In this document: positions 26,686-35,340 of the stretch, one piece after another | Position numbering within the stretch: position 1 is the first letter of the stretch | Layout: every line of letters begins with the position of its first letter | Origin: Hellea sp. | Lineage (GTDB): Bacteria > Pseudomonadota > Alphaproteobacteria > Caulobacterales > Maricaulaceae | DNA: 51,715 nucleotides | Assembly (NCBI GenBank): GCA_014238285.1 | Contig: JABABK010000021.1 | Location: 1 to 51,715, forward strand | Direction of reading: 5' to 3' | Program-made: the position numbers and the translations under genes | Notes under the pieces: generated by a model | What the model was told of the DNA's origin: nothing | Database searches by the model: none | The model's input: the letters and a program-made list of their open reading frames with translations, nothing else

Positions 26686-27660
26686 ATGTTGATCGTTGAC
26701 GCACTGCAATATGTAAACTGGACACGGGCTCTTTTCGAAGAGGCCCGTGACGGCGGCGTTAACGCTATACATGTTACCATTTCCTATTGGGAAAACACGC
26801 GGGATACGCTTGAAAACATTGGTGACTGGCGCAAACGGTTTCGGGATTACCCTGATCTGATCATGCCTGTCCTGCAGGCTTCAGACATCAAAAAAGCTCA
26901 AGCTGAAAACAAAGTTGGGATTATACTAGGCTTTCAAAACTGTTCGCCTATTGAAGATGATCTACGCCTCGTAGAAACCATGTATAATGAGGGTGCCCGC
27001 ATCATGCAGTTGACTTATAATAATCAAAGCTTACTCGCGACGGGTTGTTATGAGGACGGCGATAGTGGAGTCACGCGTTTTGGCAAACAGGCGATCAAAG
27101 AAATGAACCGCGTTGGCTTAATCATTGATATGTCCCATAGTGCTGAAATGTCTACGCTTCAGACGATTGAATTGTCTGAACGTCCCATTGCCATCACTCA
27201 TGCTAATCCATCTCGCTGGCATGAAGCTCTTCGCAATAAGTCAGATGATGTTTTAAGAGCGCTGGGTCAAAGCGGTGGTATGATGGGTTTTTCTATGTAC
27301 CCGTTCCATCTTAATAATGGCCCTGATTGTACGCTGGATGATTTCTGCGGAATGATCATGGATACGGCAGAGCTGATGGGTATCGATCATATCGGTATCG
27401 GGTCTGATCTTTGTCAAAACTGGGGCTATGAAACGTTAGAGTGGATGCGTTCCGGTAAGTGGACATTCAAACCTGATTACGGCGAGGGCAGCGCAGCGAA
27501 TGCTAACTGGCCACGTCAACCGGATTGGTTTGGCTCGTCCAAAGATTTTGGGAATATCGCTCAAGGTTTACGGGATAAGGGCATGGTCGAAGGTGATGTC
27601 GAAAAAGTTATGGGCCTTAACTGGTACCGTTTCTTTGAAGCCGGGTTCGTTGGAAAATGA
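26686..27660 (+). CDS. atypical M19 (renal dipeptidase) family protein linked to dimethylglycine operons
   Basis: The 324-residue protein has the M19 barrel, but its first metal site is altered. The usual DGHND is DALQYVNW and the bridging-Glu region reads GFQNCSPIEDD. The second-site histidines (DMSHSAEM and ITHANP), the RNKSDD arginine and the Asp in HIGIGSDLCQ are kept. From memory this matches Pseudomonas aeruginosa PA5396, a dipeptidase-like gene beside dgcAB (dimethylglycine catabolism). The active site therefore probably holds one metal, and the substrate may not be a dipeptide. It overlaps the next gene by 4 bp (ATGA), and the context here is also a dimethylglycine/sarcosine region. 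Confidence 0.82.
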   Translation: MLIVDALQYVNWTRALFEEARDGGVNAIHVTISYWENTRDTLENIGDWRKRFRDYPDLIMPVLQASDIKKAQAENKVGIILGFQNCSPIEDDLRLVETMYNEGARIMQLTYNNQSLLATGCYEDGDSGVTRFGKQAIKEMNRVGLIIDMSHSAEMSTLQTIELSERPIAITHANPSRWHEALRNKSDDVLRALGQSGGMMGFSMYPFHLNNGPDCTLDDFCGMIMDTAELMGIDHIGIGSDLCQNWGYETLEWMRSGKWTFKPDYGEGSAANANWPRQPDWFGSSKDFGNIAQGLRDKGMVEGDVEKVMGLNWYRFFEAGFVGK

Positions 27661-29357
27661 GCGCCGTCACAGACGTTCTGGCCTGCAGACCCGTCGATGA
27701 AGTGATGGATTTAGAGCGGCTTGGTACGCTCTATCCTTATCCTCTTAGCTTTATGCGCTGTTTAGTTCGCCGTGTTATGACCGAAGGTTGGTCGATTGCG
27801 CGTACAAAATTTGACATCGATTCTGACGGATACGGCGATGCTGTTTATAAAATCAACACAGGCAATGATGTCTTTAATTTCGCAATTTTTTCTCACTATC
27901 TGAATCCGGAAGACCGCAGTGATCGTGTTATAGCGGAAAGCTGGGATATGACAGCGACTTTATGCGCGGGCGAACTCACGGATGAACGTCATCAAAGGTT
28001 AAAAGATAATGTACCTTTACAAGAAGCTGGTCGTGTTGACTGCGAATGTATTGTATTAACACGCGCCAATAAAAGCCGACGCAATTTTAACTATGTCGTC
28101 GATTGTCTGGTCGAAGGTAAACAACCCGACGTCAATCTTATTGCAAAGGTCGGGTATTTATTTCGGACAACAGCTGTTTATGGCAGCGGCAAATTTGGCA
28201 TGGCTGATTGGGAAAAGGTATGTCACCGTTATCCGGATTTTGCGCGTCCGTTTATGGCCGAAATGCTGGCTTGTTTTCTAATACGTCAGTTTTCATTGGA
28301 ATTAACGGATTGGGTTGCATCGCAAAAAGGCCCGGATACTGCTATAAAATTATCTGATAATATTAAACGTTATTTCGGCATTGGTAATGCGACAGGCCTT
28401 GGTATGGCGCCATATTTGATCAATCATCCAGGGCTCATATCAAATTGGATAAATATAAAAGAAACCGCCCTACGTGAAGTCGTTGAAAATGGACGACCGG
28501 ACGCCGAAGCAATGTCACGCTTGCAGTCTATTGGCGGCAAAGCCATTCAGCATTTGTCAGAGATTTCGACAGATAATGATGATCAAAATGAACTGAACGA
28601 TCGAGCTCGAATTGAAGCAAAGCAGGTTCTGGTTTGGGCTAATAATGCTAGCCTTTCGTCGTGGTACGAACTTATTAAACATTGTTCGGATCATACGGGT
28701 GTTGAAACTCAAGAATTGATCAATTCAATCCTATTGGAAGTCCACAAAGACCTGATTATTGATTTGGAAAAAGAACTATCAGTCGAGGAAGTTTATCAAC
28801 TGAAACCTCAAAAGACGATGTCGGAGGCTCAGAGTGTGATAGAAAGTGCCTATGATTGGGCGTTAAATACCGATTATTCAAACGAGTCAGCCTTTGAGAC
28901 ATTTTGGTATCGCTCCGAAGAAAAAATGGAGCCAAGGCTTGGGCAAAGATCTGAAGATATTGGCGCGGAGAAGGAAATGCTTCTGGGGATCGCTTGGGCC
29001 GTACAGTGCTGCTACGATGACCTGAAAACATATACTGCAAAAGTCGGTGATAGGTCCGTGGGCGAATTTGTTTTCCATTATCCACAACATCGATATATTT
29101 TACGCCGGGTCCAAACTATGGCGGATACGGCTTATGGTGAAATCAGGGCCAATCTTCTAGATGAAGAAGTCCTCCCGATACAGCTTCTAAGATGTAAACT
29201 TTCATTTTTTGGAGTCGGTAAATTTGATCCAAAGTCAAAATTATGGGTGCGTAATACAATGTTCCAGGGCGCGCCCTTAGTGGATGATATTGGGCGTCCA
29301 TTTATGGATGATTGGTTTTTTCCGGTTATGAAAATGTCAAGTGATGCAGCCCAATGA
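27657..29357 (+). CDS. 566-residue protein of unknown function in the one-carbon operon
   Basis: I do not recognise this protein. It lacks a signal peptide and membrane segments and seems mixed alpha/beta and soluble. Features include a conserved-looking N-terminal part (LYPYPLSFMRCLVRRVMTEGW, YKINTGNDVFNFAIFSHYL), RTTAVYGSGKFGMADWEKV, a long helical middle and a C-terminal IQLLRCKLSFFGVGKFDPKSKLWVRN segment. It overlaps the M19-type gene and the following DUF3726-like gene by 4 bp each, so all three are translationally coupled and probably act together. An enzyme or assembly role in methylated-amine breakdown is plausible from context only. Confidence 0.75.
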   Translation: MSAVTDVLACRPVDEVMDLERLGTLYPYPLSFMRCLVRRVMTEGWSIARTKFDIDSDGYGDAVYKINTGNDVFNFAIFSHYLNPEDRSDRVIAESWDMTATLCAGELTDERHQRLKDNVPLQEAGRVDCECIVLTRANKSRRNFNYVVDCLVEGKQPDVNLIAKVGYLFRTTAVYGSGKFGMADWEKVCHRYPDFARPFMAEMLACFLIRQFSLELTDWVASQKGPDTAIKLSDNIKRYFGIGNATGLGMAPYLINHPGLISNWINIKETALREVVENGRPDAEAMSRLQSIGGKAIQHLSEISTDNDDQNELNDRARIEAKQVLVWANNASLSSWYELIKHCSDHTGVETQELINSILLEVHKDLIIDLEKELSVEEVYQLKPQKTMSEAQSVIESAYDWALNTDYSNESAFETFWYRSEEKMEPRLGQRSEDIGAEKEMLLGIAWAVQCCYDDLKTYTAKVGDRSVGEFVFHYPQHRYILRRVQTMADTAYGEIRANLLDEEVLPIQLLRCKLSFFGVGKFDPKSKLWVRNTMFQGAPLVDDIGRPFMDDWFFPVMKMSSDAAQ

Positions 29358-30100
29358 CCGATACGATTACATTGTCTATCAATGAATTTAGAGCCATCCT
29401 TCGAAAGGCTTTCGAAGGCCTCTACGGGCATGATCATGATTTCAATCAATTAGCACGGCTCGTGATCTGGTTGGAATGTCGTCAATTATCAGGCGTTAAA
29501 TTATTCCTTGAAGCCGAGGCTGATCATGGCGCAAAATGGGACCTAATATTAAATGATCTTGAAACAGGTGAGTATGAGATTGAGGCAAATGGTTTGTCTC
29601 TGTTATGTTTTGGTGACCTTGCCTGTGATCTGGCTATTGGCCGCGCTAAATATACGGGATTTAGCGTTGTGCATATTTCTGGCGCAATGCACTCTGAAGT
29701 GATTGCGGCTAGCGTGGCGCGTTGCGCGCGCAACGGTTTAGCGGCTATTGCATGGTGGCCTGATGAAAATACAAAGGTTGCTAACATGGCGAGCCAGCGT
29801 TTGGATCAGTCGGCGCCTATGGTGTGCCGTGTAGATTTGCCTCAATCTTATGAGGGTTCGATCGAACGCGTAACATTGGTTTGTGCGACCAAAATGTCTG
29901 TCCTAGAAGAGCATTACGCTGATTGGTTTTCTTATAAAGACGAAAACTATATTGCTGCTGACGCGTTGACGAGCACATTCACGCGCAGCTTGGATAGAGG
30001 GCTAATCTTGTCGATAAAAGACTATAAGAGATTATGTTATTGTGCCGACCGAGTCCTAGTTGAATCAACTGAGGCGTCAAGACGGGGCGCCGGAGCTTGA
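29354..30100 (+). CDS. DUF3726-like protein
   Basis: The 248-residue protein opens with LSINEFRAILRKAFEGLYGHDHDFNQLARLVIWLE, which resembles the N-terminus of DUF3726 proteins from marine alphaproteobacteria; this is from memory and moderate. The rest includes GDLACDLAIGRAKYTGFSVVHISGAMHSEVIAASVARCARNGLAAIAWW. No catalytic motif is evident and there is no signal peptide. It overlaps the 566-residue unknown by 4 bp and the MobA-like gene by 4 bp. A shared function with those neighbours is likely; what it is remains unknown. Confidence 0.62.
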   Translation: MTDTITLSINEFRAILRKAFEGLYGHDHDFNQLARLVIWLECRQLSGVKLFLEAEADHGAKWDLILNDLETGEYEIEANGLSLLCFGDLACDLAIGRAKYTGFSVVHISGAMHSEVIAASVARCARNGLAAIAWWPDENTKVANMASQRLDQSAPMVCRVDLPQSYEGSIERVTLVCATKMSVLEEHYADWFSYKDENYIAADALTSTFTRSLDRGLILSIKDYKRLCYCADRVLVESTEASRRGAGA

Positions 30101-30666
30101 TCAAGGCATCACAGCCTTTTGTCATTTTAGCCGGTGGGCAATCGCGACGCATGGGCCAAGATAAGGCTGAGCTTCTTATAGACGGCCGCCGAATGATTGA
30201 TTTAGTGATAGAGAGCGTGTCTGCTCAGAACTCCAATATTCTTCTATCAAGGCCCAAGGCTTATCATACCAATTTACCGCTAATTCCTGATTTAGAAGAG
30301 GGTCCAAAAGGACCAGTCGCGGGTATATATGCCGCTTATAAATGGTACGAGACCAAGGGCGGCGAAGATGGGTTTTTCACAGCGCCCGTAGATGCGCCAG
30401 CTCTGCCAACTGATCTTTGCGAAAAGTTGTGGAGCCAAGAACAAAGTCAATTTGCTGCCGGGCCTGAACGCACGCATCCCGCTTTTGCGTGGTGGCGTTT
30501 ACAAGACTTACGAGAGAGTTTTGAGAAGATGGATTTCTTACAGTCCAATAGTTTGCATGACTTAGTCAAAATATGCCGTTCTAAGAGCGTGACGTGGAAT
30601 AGCGAAATTCCATTTTTCAACATTAATACTCCTAATGATGTGCGAGAGTATTTGACGTTTAGATAA
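30097..30666 (+). CDS. MobA-like nucleotidyltransferase
   Basis: The 189-residue protein has the molybdenum cofactor guanylyltransferase signature at its N-terminus, LAGGQSRRMGQDKAELLIDG, then LEEGPKGPVAGIYAA and TAPVDAPALP with the metal-binding Asp. FFNINTPNDVREY at the end is also typical. MobA-type enzymes attach GMP (or CMP) to molybdopterin for DMSO-reductase or xanthine-oxidase type enzymes. The start is TTG at 30097, overlapping the preceding TGA; no nearer ATG keeps the glycine-rich loop. No molybdoenzyme is in the window. A formate dehydrogenase disposing of formate from the folate one-carbon pool is one possible client, as an inference. Confidence 0.8.
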   Translation: MIKASQPFVILAGGQSRRMGQDKAELLIDGRRMIDLVIESVSAQNSNILLSRPKAYHTNLPLIPDLEEGPKGPVAGIYAAYKWYETKGGEDGFFTAPVDAPALPTDLCEKLWSQEQSQFAAGPERTHPAFAWWRLQDLRESFEKMDFLQSNSLHDLVKICRSKSVTWNSEIPFFNINTPNDVREYLTFR

Positions 30667-30680
30667 AGCGAAAATAAAAG

Positions 30681-30700
30681 CTGACTGATTAGTTAGTCAG
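30681..30700. promoter_or_regulatory. TetR-type operator upstream of the BetI-like regulator
   Basis: A 20-bp imperfect palindrome with arms CTGACT and AGTCAG around GATTAGTT. Four mismatched positions lie inside the arms, but the TGACT/AGTCA ends are perfect. The pattern resembles the TGACT-x-AGTCA sites bound by many TetR proteins. It sits 22 bp before the regulator start, between the MobA-like gene and the betI-like gene, suggesting autoregulation and control of the dimethylglycine/sarcosine genes downstream. Confidence 0.6.
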
Positions 30701-30722
30701 TAACAGGATTTTGCTTTTAGAC

Positions 30723-31322
30723 ATGACGACCCGAAAAATTCATAACGAGACCTCACAGTCCATCATCGACGGCGCAATCGCTGTTATGGCGGATTCTGGC
30801 CTGCGTCACCTGACAACCAAGCTAGTTAGTGAGCGCGCCAGTGTTTCGACCGCCTCAATTCATTACTTTTTCAATACAAAAGAACGGCTTATCCACGAAA
30901 GCTTCGCCCATGTTATGGACGAGATGTGGGCCCAGTTAGTCGACGCTAGTGATGAAGGCGGTGAGCCTTTATCATGCTTACGCCGGATAATGGATACATT
31001 TTTTGTAGCGGGTAGAAATGGCATAAATGCTGTTAAAATTTGGCCGCAACTTTGGCATCACGCAGGGGCGAATTCTGAAACTGGCGAACTTTTTCGTGAC
31101 TATAATGATCGCGTTATTAACTTGTTAGCTGCCAAGCTTATCGACGCTGGAATGAAACAAAAAAATGCACGCCTATATGCGTTCCGACTCAACGCACTAC
31201 ACCGCGGACTCTGGATTGAGCTGCATGTTGGATCTGTACTGAACAAGTCAGATACCGATCAAATTTACACATCAATATTCACAACCATTACTGATGAAAT
31301 TATGGGGGAAAACCATGAGTGA
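30723..31322 (+). CDS. TetR-family regulator, BetI-like
   Basis: The 199-residue protein has an N-terminal HTH (IIDGAIAVMADSGLRHLTTKLVSERASVSTASIHYFFNTKERL) and a C-terminal domain with KIWPQLWHHAGANSETGELF, DYNDRVINLLAAKL and LNALHRGLWIELHVG. These resemble the BetI C-terminal domain, which in enterics senses choline. ATG at 30723 is chosen; TTG at 30711, with AGGA close by, would add four residues. The stop overlaps the start of the dimethylglycine dehydrogenase-like gene by 8 bp, so it is made together with the pathway it probably controls. Ligand could be betaine, dimethylglycine or sarcosine. Confidence 0.82.
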   Translation: MTTRKIHNETSQSIIDGAIAVMADSGLRHLTTKLVSERASVSTASIHYFFNTKERLIHESFAHVMDEMWAQLVDASDEGGEPLSCLRRIMDTFFVAGRNGINAVKIWPQLWHHAGANSETGELFRDYNDRVINLLAAKLIDAGMKQKNARLYAFRLNALHRGLWIELHVGSVLNKSDTDQIYTSIFTTITDEIMGENHE

Positions 31323-33762
31323 AATTAAATCCACAGCCAAGGCTGTCGTCATAGGTGGCGGTGTTGTCGGCGTTTCGACTCTTTATCATTTGGTCCAAAA
31401 AGGTTGGTCGGATTGTATGCTTTTTGAACGCAAAGAGCTGACATCTGGTTCGACTTGGCACGCTGCAGGGCTGCTGCCGCTATTTAATATGAGCTACTCT
31501 GTTGGCCAACTCCATAAGTACTCTGTTGAACTTTATAACCGTCTTGGTGAAGAAACAGGTCAAGATGTTGGCATCCGCACAGTATCAAACATCCGTCTTG
31601 CGACCAATCAGGACCGTATGGATGAATATCATCAATATGCAGGTGTGGCGCAAACCATTGGCGTTAAAGTTGACTTTCTGACCCCTGAAGAAGTTGTCAA
31701 AATTTGGCCATTTGCAGTGCCGGACGGCCTTGTTGGCGCCATGCGTCACCCTGAAGATGGTTATGTTCAACCAGCGGATCTTACACAAGCTCTGGCCACT
31801 GGTGCGCGGGCAGGCGGCGGTAAAATTCATCGTAACACGACGGTTCAATCGATTGAACAGCTCGAAGATGGCCGCTGGAAAGTCGTTACCGATAAAGGCG
31901 AAGTGATCGCTGAACATGTGATTTCTTGTACAGGTTCATTCGCGCGTAAAACCGGCGAAATGATTGGTCTTGATATTCCCGTTGTGCCTGTTGAACACCA
32001 ATATATCGTGACAGAATCTCACCCTGATATCGTGGCCCGACGTCAACGTGGTGAGCCTGAGCTTGGCGTCTTAAGAGAAGCTGATGGCTCTTGGTATATG
32101 CGTGAAGAAGCAGGCGGTCTTATTCTTGGCCCTTATGAGGCAGGCGCGCCGGCATGTTATCTTGACGGTCCTGATCCAAATTCAGAGTATGAGCTCTTCC
32201 AAGAAGATGTTGATCGCTTGATGCCGCACATTGAAAGTGCATTCCATCGAGTTCCGATTTTTGCCGATCTGGGTATCAAAAAAGTCTATAACGGGGCGAT
32301 CGCCTACACACCTGATGGCAACCCGATTGTTGGTCCTGCTTGGGATAAGAAAAACTTCTGGCTCAATGAAGGTCACAGCTTTGGTATCACGGCCGCTGGC
32401 GGTGCTGGTTGGCAGCTGGCTGAATGGATTGTCGAAGGCGAACCTACTGTGGATATGCTCGGTGTTGATCCTCGCCGTTTCGGTGAATATGCCACAAAAT
32501 CATATTTGATCGAAAAAAATGAAGAAGCCTATGCCGACGTGTTTGAAATTCATTATCCGGATGAAGAACGTTCTGCCGCGCGCCCGCTGCGCACATCACC
32601 TTGTTATGACCGCATGAAGGAAAAGGGCGCTGTATTTGGGCAACTATTTGGTTGGGAACGCCCTAATTGGTTTGCGCCTGAAGGTGTTGAACAAAAAGAC
32701 GACTGGTCATTCCGCCGTTCTTCTTATTTCGAACATGTTGGCAATGAATGTAAAAACGTTGCCGAGAATGTTGGTGTTTTGGATATGACAGCCTTTGCAA
32801 AGTGCCGGATCCAGGGGCCTGGCGCTCGAGCGTTCCTTAACTGGATGCTGGCGCAAAAAATGCCAGTAACGCCGGGCCGCCTAGCGCTTTGTCATGGCCT
32901 GACAGCTAAAGGCGGTGTGCATTCTGAATTTACGGTTCAGCGCGAGTCTAAAGATAGTTTCTATCTTGTCTCAGCGGGCGCAAACCATCGCCTTGATCAT
33001 GATTGGCTGCGTAAACATATGCCGACAGACGGCACCGTTCAGATGACTGATTTGACTAATTCAATGGGCGTTTTAGTGGTCGCAGGACCGAAGGCTCGTG
33101 AAATGCTGCAGCCAATTTGCGGATCAAATCTTTCTAATGAAACTTTCCCATGGCTAACGGGGCAAGAGACTTATGTGGGTCACGCCCCTGTTAAGTTATT
33201 GCGGGTGAACTTTGTCGGCGAACTTGGTTGGGAAATTCATCACCCGATTGAATATCAAAATCATATTTTCGATGCTTTGTTTAAGGCGGGCGAAAAACAC
33301 GGCGTTAAACCCTTTGGTATTCGCGCCATGAATTCTATGCGCCTTGAAAAATCATACCGTTTGGTAGGCACAGAAATGTCGATTGAATATTCGGCTTATG
33401 AAAGCGCCTTAAACCGCTTTGTTTCTCTTAAGAAAAAAGGCGGCTTCCTCGGTAAAGACGCTTTGCTTGAGTGGGAGAAGCGAGGGTTTGAAAACGCCTT
33501 TGTGACACTTGAAGTAATGAACGTAGATGATGCCGATGTAATAGGCAGCAACCCGATCTATTCAGGCGGCGAAGTCTGCGGACGCGCGACAGGCGGCGGC
33601 TTTGGCTGGCGTATGAACAAGTCTTTGGCGCTTGCTATGGTACATCCGTCAAAGTCAGAAATTGGTACGGAACTGGAAATCGAAATTCTCGGTAACCGTT
33701 ATGCTTGCCGGGTTCTCGAAGACAGTCCTCATGATCCAACCAATGAAAAACTAAGATCCTAG
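31315..33762 (+). CDS. dimethylglycine/sarcosine dehydrogenase-like FAD enzyme with GcvT domain
   Basis: The 815-residue protein joins an N-terminal D-amino-acid-oxidase-type FAD domain (VVIGGGVVGVSTLYHL, residues 11-26) to a C-terminal GcvT-like tetrahydrofolate domain (AGANHRLDHDWLRKHM, VNFVGELGWEIHHPIEYQ, RAMNSMRLEKSYRLVGTEMS). His49 in SGSTWHAAG matches the histidine that carries covalent FAD in dimethylglycine dehydrogenase. The enzyme removes an N-methyl group as methylene-tetrahydrofolate. GGGGGA precedes ATG 31315, which overlaps the betI-like gene by 8 bp. soxB follows after 3 bp. Dimethylglycine is the likeliest substrate because sarcosine oxidase follows, but other N-methyl amino acids fit too. 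Confidence 0.88.
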   Translation: MSEIKSTAKAVVIGGGVVGVSTLYHLVQKGWSDCMLFERKELTSGSTWHAAGLLPLFNMSYSVGQLHKYSVELYNRLGEETGQDVGIRTVSNIRLATNQDRMDEYHQYAGVAQTIGVKVDFLTPEEVVKIWPFAVPDGLVGAMRHPEDGYVQPADLTQALATGARAGGGKIHRNTTVQSIEQLEDGRWKVVTDKGEVIAEHVISCTGSFARKTGEMIGLDIPVVPVEHQYIVTESHPDIVARRQRGEPELGVLREADGSWYMREEAGGLILGPYEAGAPACYLDGPDPNSEYELFQEDVDRLMPHIESAFHRVPIFADLGIKKVYNGAIAYTPDGNPIVGPAWDKKNFWLNEGHSFGITAAGGAGWQLAEWIVEGEPTVDMLGVDPRRFGEYATKSYLIEKNEEAYADVFEIHYPDEERSAARPLRTSPCYDRMKEKGAVFGQLFGWERPNWFAPEGVEQKDDWSFRRSSYFEHVGNECKNVAENVGVLDMTAFAKCRIQGPGARAFLNWMLAQKMPVTPGRLALCHGLTAKGGVHSEFTVQRESKDSFYLVSAGANHRLDHDWLRKHMPTDGTVQMTDLTNSMGVLVVAGPKAREMLQPICGSNLSNETFPWLTGQETYVGHAPVKLLRVNFVGELGWEIHHPIEYQNHIFDALFKAGEKHGVKPFGIRAMNSMRLEKSYRLVGTEMSIEYSAYESALNRFVSLKKKGGFLGKDALLEWEKRGFENAFVTLEVMNVDDADVIGSNPIYSGGEVCGRATGGGFGWRMNKSLALAMVHPSKSEIGTELEIEILGNRYACRVLEDSPHDPTNEKLRS

Positions 33763-33765
33763 ATT

Positions 33766-35016
33766 ATGAAATTCTCAGCCCGATCACTCTTTGCGAATGC
33801 GCTCTCCGGTCACGAAAATTGGCCGGAACAATTTCCTGATAAAGAACCAAAAAAAGAATATGATGTCGTCATTGTTGGCGGCGGCGGGCATGGCCTAGGC
33901 GCAGCTTACTATCTGGCTAAAAAATACGGAATCACGAATGTAGCCGTGCTAGAAAAAGGCTGGATCGGCGGCGGGAATACGGGTCGGAATACAACCATTA
34001 TTCGCTCTAACTACCTGTTTGATGAGAGCGCAGGGATTTATGATCACGCGGTTGATCTGTGGGACGGGTTGTCTCAAGAACTAAACTATAATGTTATGTT
34101 CTCGAAGCGCGGTGTTTTGATGTTGGCGCATAATGTCCACGACGTTCAAAGCTTCCAGCGCCATGTTCACGCTAACCGTTTAAACGGCGTTGATAATAAG
34201 TGGCTTAGCCCAGAAGAGTGTCAAGAATTTGTACCTATCCTCGATATTTCACAAAACCGTCGCTACCCCGTCATGGGCGGCGCGCTGCAAATGCGAGCAG
34301 GAACTGCCCGTCATGATAGCGTGGCTTGGGGTTATGCCCGGGCCGCATCTCAGCTCGGCGTTGATATCATTCAAAACTGTATGGTTACAGGAATTCGCCG
34401 CGGCCCTGATGGCGCGATAGAGGGTGTTGAGACAGTTAAGGGATATATTGGCGCTAAGAAAGTTGGTGTCTCTGCAGCGGGTAATACATCCGTTGTCATG
34501 GATATGGCAGGACTTCGTTTTCCGCTTGAAAGCTATCCACTGCAAGCCTTGGTTTCTGAACCGATAAAACCGGTCGTGCCTTGCGTGATTATGTCAAATG
34601 CTGTGCATGCTTATATTAGTCAGTCGGATAAAGGTGAATTGGTGATCGGCGCGGGTACGGATCAATATACATCCTATTCACAGCGCGGCGCGCTTCATAT
34701 TGTCGAACATACGCTGATGTCGATTTGTGAAATTTTCCCGATTTTCCGCCGTATGAGAATGTTGCGAAACTGGGGCGGCGTTGTTGATGTCACACCTGAT
34801 CGTTCGCCGATCGTTGGCAAGACACCTATCGAAGGTCTTTTTGTGAATTGCGGCTGGGGTACTGGCGGCTTTAAGGCCACGCCGGGCGCAGCCGATTTGT
34901 TCGCCTACACTATTGCCAAAGACGAGCCGCATAAAATCAATGCACCGTTTAATCTTGACCGCTTTGTGGGAGGCCGTCTCATCGACGAAGCCGCCGCTGC
35001 GGCTGTGGCTCACTAG
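33766..35016 (+). CDS. soxB: sarcosine oxidase, beta subunit
   Basis: The 416-residue protein matches the beta subunit of heterotetrameric sarcosine oxidase. The FAD loop is [22 protein letters not shown] (residues about 34-55), followed by [18 protein letters not shown]. His183 in [14 protein letters not shown] lies where the beta subunit carries covalent FMN. The ending [14 protein letters not shown] is typical. It oxidises sarcosine to glycine, passing electrons from FAD to FMN and oxygen while the methyl group goes to tetrahydrofolate on the alpha subunit. It is followed after 9 bp by soxD and forms the standard soxBDAG order. Confidence 0.95.
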   Translation: MKFSARSLFANALSGHENWPEQFPDKEPKKEYDVVIVGGGGHGLGAAYYLAKKYGITNVAVLEKGWIGGGNTGRNTTIIRSNYLFDESAGIYDHAVDLWDGLSQELNYNVMFSKRGVLMLAHNVHDVQSFQRHVHANRLNGVDNKWLSPEECQEFVPILDISQNRRYPVMGGALQMRAGTARHDSVAWGYARAASQLGVDIIQNCMVTGIRRGPDGAIEGVETVKGYIGAKKVGVSAAGNTSVVMDMAGLRFPLESYPLQALVSEPIKPVVPCVIMSNAVHAYISQSDKGELVIGAGTDQYTSYSQRGALHIVEHTLMSICEIFPIFRRMRMLRNWGGVVDVTPDRSPIVGKTPIEGLFVNCGWGTGGFKATPGAADLFAYTIAKDEPHKINAPFNLDRFVGGRLIDEAAAAAVAH

Positions 35017-35025
35017 GAGAGATCG

Positions 35026-35340
35026 ATGTTTTTAATTCATTGTCCCTATTGCGACGAAAAAAGACCTGAAACTGAATTTGCTCATGCGGGCGAAGCTCAT
35101 ATTGTAAGACCAAATGCTGCGGAACAATCAGAAATGACTGACGCACAGTGGTCTGAATTTATGTTCATTCGTGACAATAAACGCGGCGATAGTTGTGAGC
35201 GTTGGTGGCACGTGAACGGCTGTAACATGTTCTTCAACGCTGTCCGTAACACCGTAACCGATAAATTCGTCAAGACCTATAAAATGGGTGCAAAACGTCC
35301 GAGCAATGCTCAGATCCAGAAATGGAAGGAAGGCGTATAA
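35026..35340 (+). CDS. soxD: sarcosine oxidase, delta subunit
   Basis: The 104-residue protein is the small zinc-binding delta subunit. The ligand pattern is visible: Cys6 and Cys9 in HCPYCDEKRPETEF, then His62 and Cys66 in WWHVNGCNMFFN. It holds a structural zinc and contacts alpha and beta in the heterotetramer. GGAGAG precedes the ATG. Its TAA shares an A with the soxA start codon. Length and motifs are ordinary for the family. Confidence 0.95.
   Translation: MFLIHCPYCDEKRPETEFAHAGEAHIVRPNAAEQSEMTDAQWSEFMFIRDNKRGDSCERWWHVNGCNMFFNAVRNTVTDKFVKTYKMGAKRPSNAQIQKWKEGV

Noticed and set aside
26686-27660. Plain renal-dipeptidase annotation
   Set aside because: The first metal-site residues are missing, so dipeptidase activity cannot be assumed from family membership.
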